DNA of 64,000 nucleotides from FEN-1219 sp039933105 (lineage in GTDB: Bacteria; Pseudomonadota; Gammaproteobacteria; Steroidobacterales; Rariloculaceae), in the NCBI GenBank assembly GCA_039933105.1, contig JBDTOT010000020.1, forward strand, positions 1 through 64,000, written 5' to 3'. Positions within the stretch are counted from its first letter, which is position 1. The number at the start of each line of letters is the position of its first letter. Below are positions 62,987 through 64,000 of this stretch, piece after piece. Under the pieces are notes generated by a model that had not been told where the DNA came from, did no database searches, and saw only the letters and a list, made by a program, of their open reading frames with translations. A program made the position numbers and the translations under genes.

Positions 62987-63508
62987 TCAATCGGGCCACG
63001 CAAACGGATGCGCGGGTGTGAGCCGCAAGCCCCGGAAATTGTCGGCACCGGGCTCGAACGTTCCGTCGCCGTTGCGATCGTCGAACACGAATTCAGTCTT
63101 GAGCTCGACACGCCCCGCCGGACCGCCCTGCCCGTCGAATCGCGTGTAGTGCCCGACGCGATACACCAGTCGATGCGTGTGCTCGTCGAAGTACCAGCTC
63201 GCAACCGGTAGGTAGTCTTCCGCTGGCCGCTCGAACGAGCCTACATAATTGGCCGGCACAACCAGCAGCAACGTCATCGGATTGCGGTCCGTAAGGCTTT
63301 GCAGAGACGCGGCATCGCCGCGCGAAATCCGCTCGGCTGCTTCGAACAGCAGAGCCATCTGCAAATCGGCTCTGACCTGCACGAACGCAGCACGCTGGGC
63401 ACGCCCGATCAGAGGTAGCACGCGATCGAGCAATGCGCCCGCGATGATCCCGATCGCGATCACGACAACCATGAGCTCCACCAACGAAAACCCGCTCGAT
63501 CTGCGCAT
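62987..63508 (-). CDS. Prepilin-like protein at the MshF/MshB position
   Basis: A 173-residue prepilin-like protein: RRSSGFSLVELMVVVIAIGI (G|F, Glu at +5), a helix with AAFVQVRADLQMALLFEAAER and an acidic, charged C-terminal domain with a calcium-loop-like DDRNGDGTFEPGADN stretch. In Vibrio and Shewanella loci mshF and mshB lie between mshG and mshA; here one gene fills the slot. I cannot say which it replaces. It starts 10 bp after mshG. Confidence 0.7.
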   Translation of the reverse strand: MRRSSGFSLVELMVVVIAIGIIAGALLDRVLPLIGRAQRAAFVQVRADLQMALLFEAAERISRGDAASLQSLTDRNPMTLLLVVPANYVGSFERPAEDYLPVASWYFDEHTHRLVYRVGHYTRFDGQGGPAGRVELKTEFVFDDRNGDGTFEPGADNFRGLRLTPAHPFAWPD

Positions 63509-63518
63509 GCGCCTCTCG

Positions 63519-64000
63519 CTAACCGAGCCCCGTGCCTTTCGCCGCCATATCCCACAGCGGTAGGAACACGCCTAGCGCAAGCACGAGCACCATGCCACCC
63601 ACACCCACGATCAGAATCGGCTCGATCGCGGCACTCAGGTTCTCGAGCTCGTAGTCCACTTCGCGCTCATAGAACTCGGCCACCTCGCCCAGCATCTCGT
63701 CGAGCGCGCCGGTCTCCTCGCCAATCGCGATCATCTGCAGCGCGAGCGGCGTGAACAGGTCAACCGTCTGCGCGGTCCGGTACAGGCCTTCACCGCGCTC
63801 CACGCCGTCGCGCAGCGCGAACACCCGCTCCGTCAGATATTCGTTCCCAGTGGCACGCGCAATCGTGCTCAGCGACTGAATCATCGGCACGCCGGCCTCG
63901 AGCGTCAGCGCGAAGGAGCGGCAGATCTGCGCCAAGCTCGCGCGCCGCACGATGCCGCCGACAACCGGTGTCCTCAATTTGAGCTTGTCCCACGTGTATC
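63519..64000 (-). CDS. mshG: MSHA-type inner-membrane platform protein MshG (N-terminal part missing)
   Basis: The last 160 codons of a GspF/PilC-family platform protein that would hold the pilus assembly and retraction ATPases at the inner membrane. The frame is open to the window end (WDKLKLRTPVVG...). Family features are ICRSFALTLEAGVPMIQSL, MIAIGEETGALDEML and the C-terminal membrane helix PILIVGVGGMVLVLALGVFL. The start and the remaining genes (mshE, mshL and others) lie beyond 64000. Confidence 0.88.
   Translation of the reverse strand, partial: YTWDKLKLRTPVVGGIVRRASLAQICRSFALTLEAGVPMIQSLSTIARATGNEYLTERVFALRDGVERGEGLYRTAQTVDLFTPLALQMIAIGEETGALDEMLGEVAEFYEREVDYELENLSAAIEPILIVGVGGMVLVLALGVFLPLWDMAAKGTGLG

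Overview
The window is a compact, GC-rich chromosomal segment of a Gram-negative gammaproteobacterium. Its gene order matches pseudomonads, xanthomonads and Nevskiales/Steroidobacter-like bacteria block by block: pilGHIJ-chpA-chpC next to gshB-tonB-algH-ruvX; pilT-pilU next to yggS-yggT; aroQ-accBC-prmA-fis-purHD; and trxA-rho divergent from rhlB. It makes LPS (heptose, Kdo kinase and lipid A acyltransferase genes) and carries two type IV pilus systems, a twitching type and an MSHA type. I place it near Steroidobacteraceae/Nevskiales, but cannot fix the genus from this window. I see no tRNA, rRNA, CRISPR array, insertion sequence, integrase or phage gene.

Layout. 1-620: end of rsmE. 624-9945 (minus): type IV pilus chemosensory operon pilG-pilH-pilI-pilJ-chpA-chpC, without pilK or chpB. 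10202-14052 (plus): gshB, tonB-like, algH/yqgE, ruvX and a pyrK-like flavin/2Fe-2S reductase. 14222-17534 (minus): three tandem retraction-type ATPases (pilT, pilU and a second pilU-like gene). 17598-19472 (plus): yggS, yggT and a DUF4426 lipoprotein. 19480-22960 (minus): TerB-like protein, hydrolase, htpG and two small ORFs. 23125-24131: orphan ParA and a convergent small gene. 24289-27153 (minus): ppnN, L,D-transpeptidase and htpX. 27288-35031: two LpxL-type acyltransferases (plus), then kdkA, waaF, hldD, a CHCC zinc-finger gene and glnE (minus). 35180-37274: groEL and groES behind a CIRCE element and a sigma32-like promoter. 37354-48406 (plus): cutA, dsbD, a TlpA-type thioredoxin, aroQ, accB, accC, prmA, a DUF3426 gene, fis, purH and purD. 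48488-50350 (minus): rho and trxA. 50564-56242: rhlB, yrfG-like HAD, cysQ, a DUF465 gene, glucokinase, a small lipoprotein and an NTP/NDP transporter. 56239-64000 (minus): MSHA-type genes mshQ, mshP, mshO, mshD, mshC, mshA, an mshF/B-position prepilin and mshG (cut by the window end).

How the parts fit. PilG/H/I/J/ChpA/ChpC would sense surface or chemical cues and control PilT/PilU-driven retraction. The TonB-like gene sits where pseudomonad tonB3, a twitching gene, sits. The MSHA cluster supplies a second pilus, probably for attachment. Envelope genes and protein-quality genes (groESL, htpG, htpX, dsbD) make up much of the rest. Most of the window is ordinary core genome. The least explained structure is a 5' leader of about 145 nt upstream of fis-purH-purD that can fold into a rod closed by a 15-bp helix starting at the likely transcription start. 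Other points worth checking are the third PilT-family ATPase, DsbD with two N-terminal alpha domains, the Asn/Ser-rich extension of Rho, the pyrK gene without a visible pyrD, and leader hairpins at pilG, htpX and mshA.
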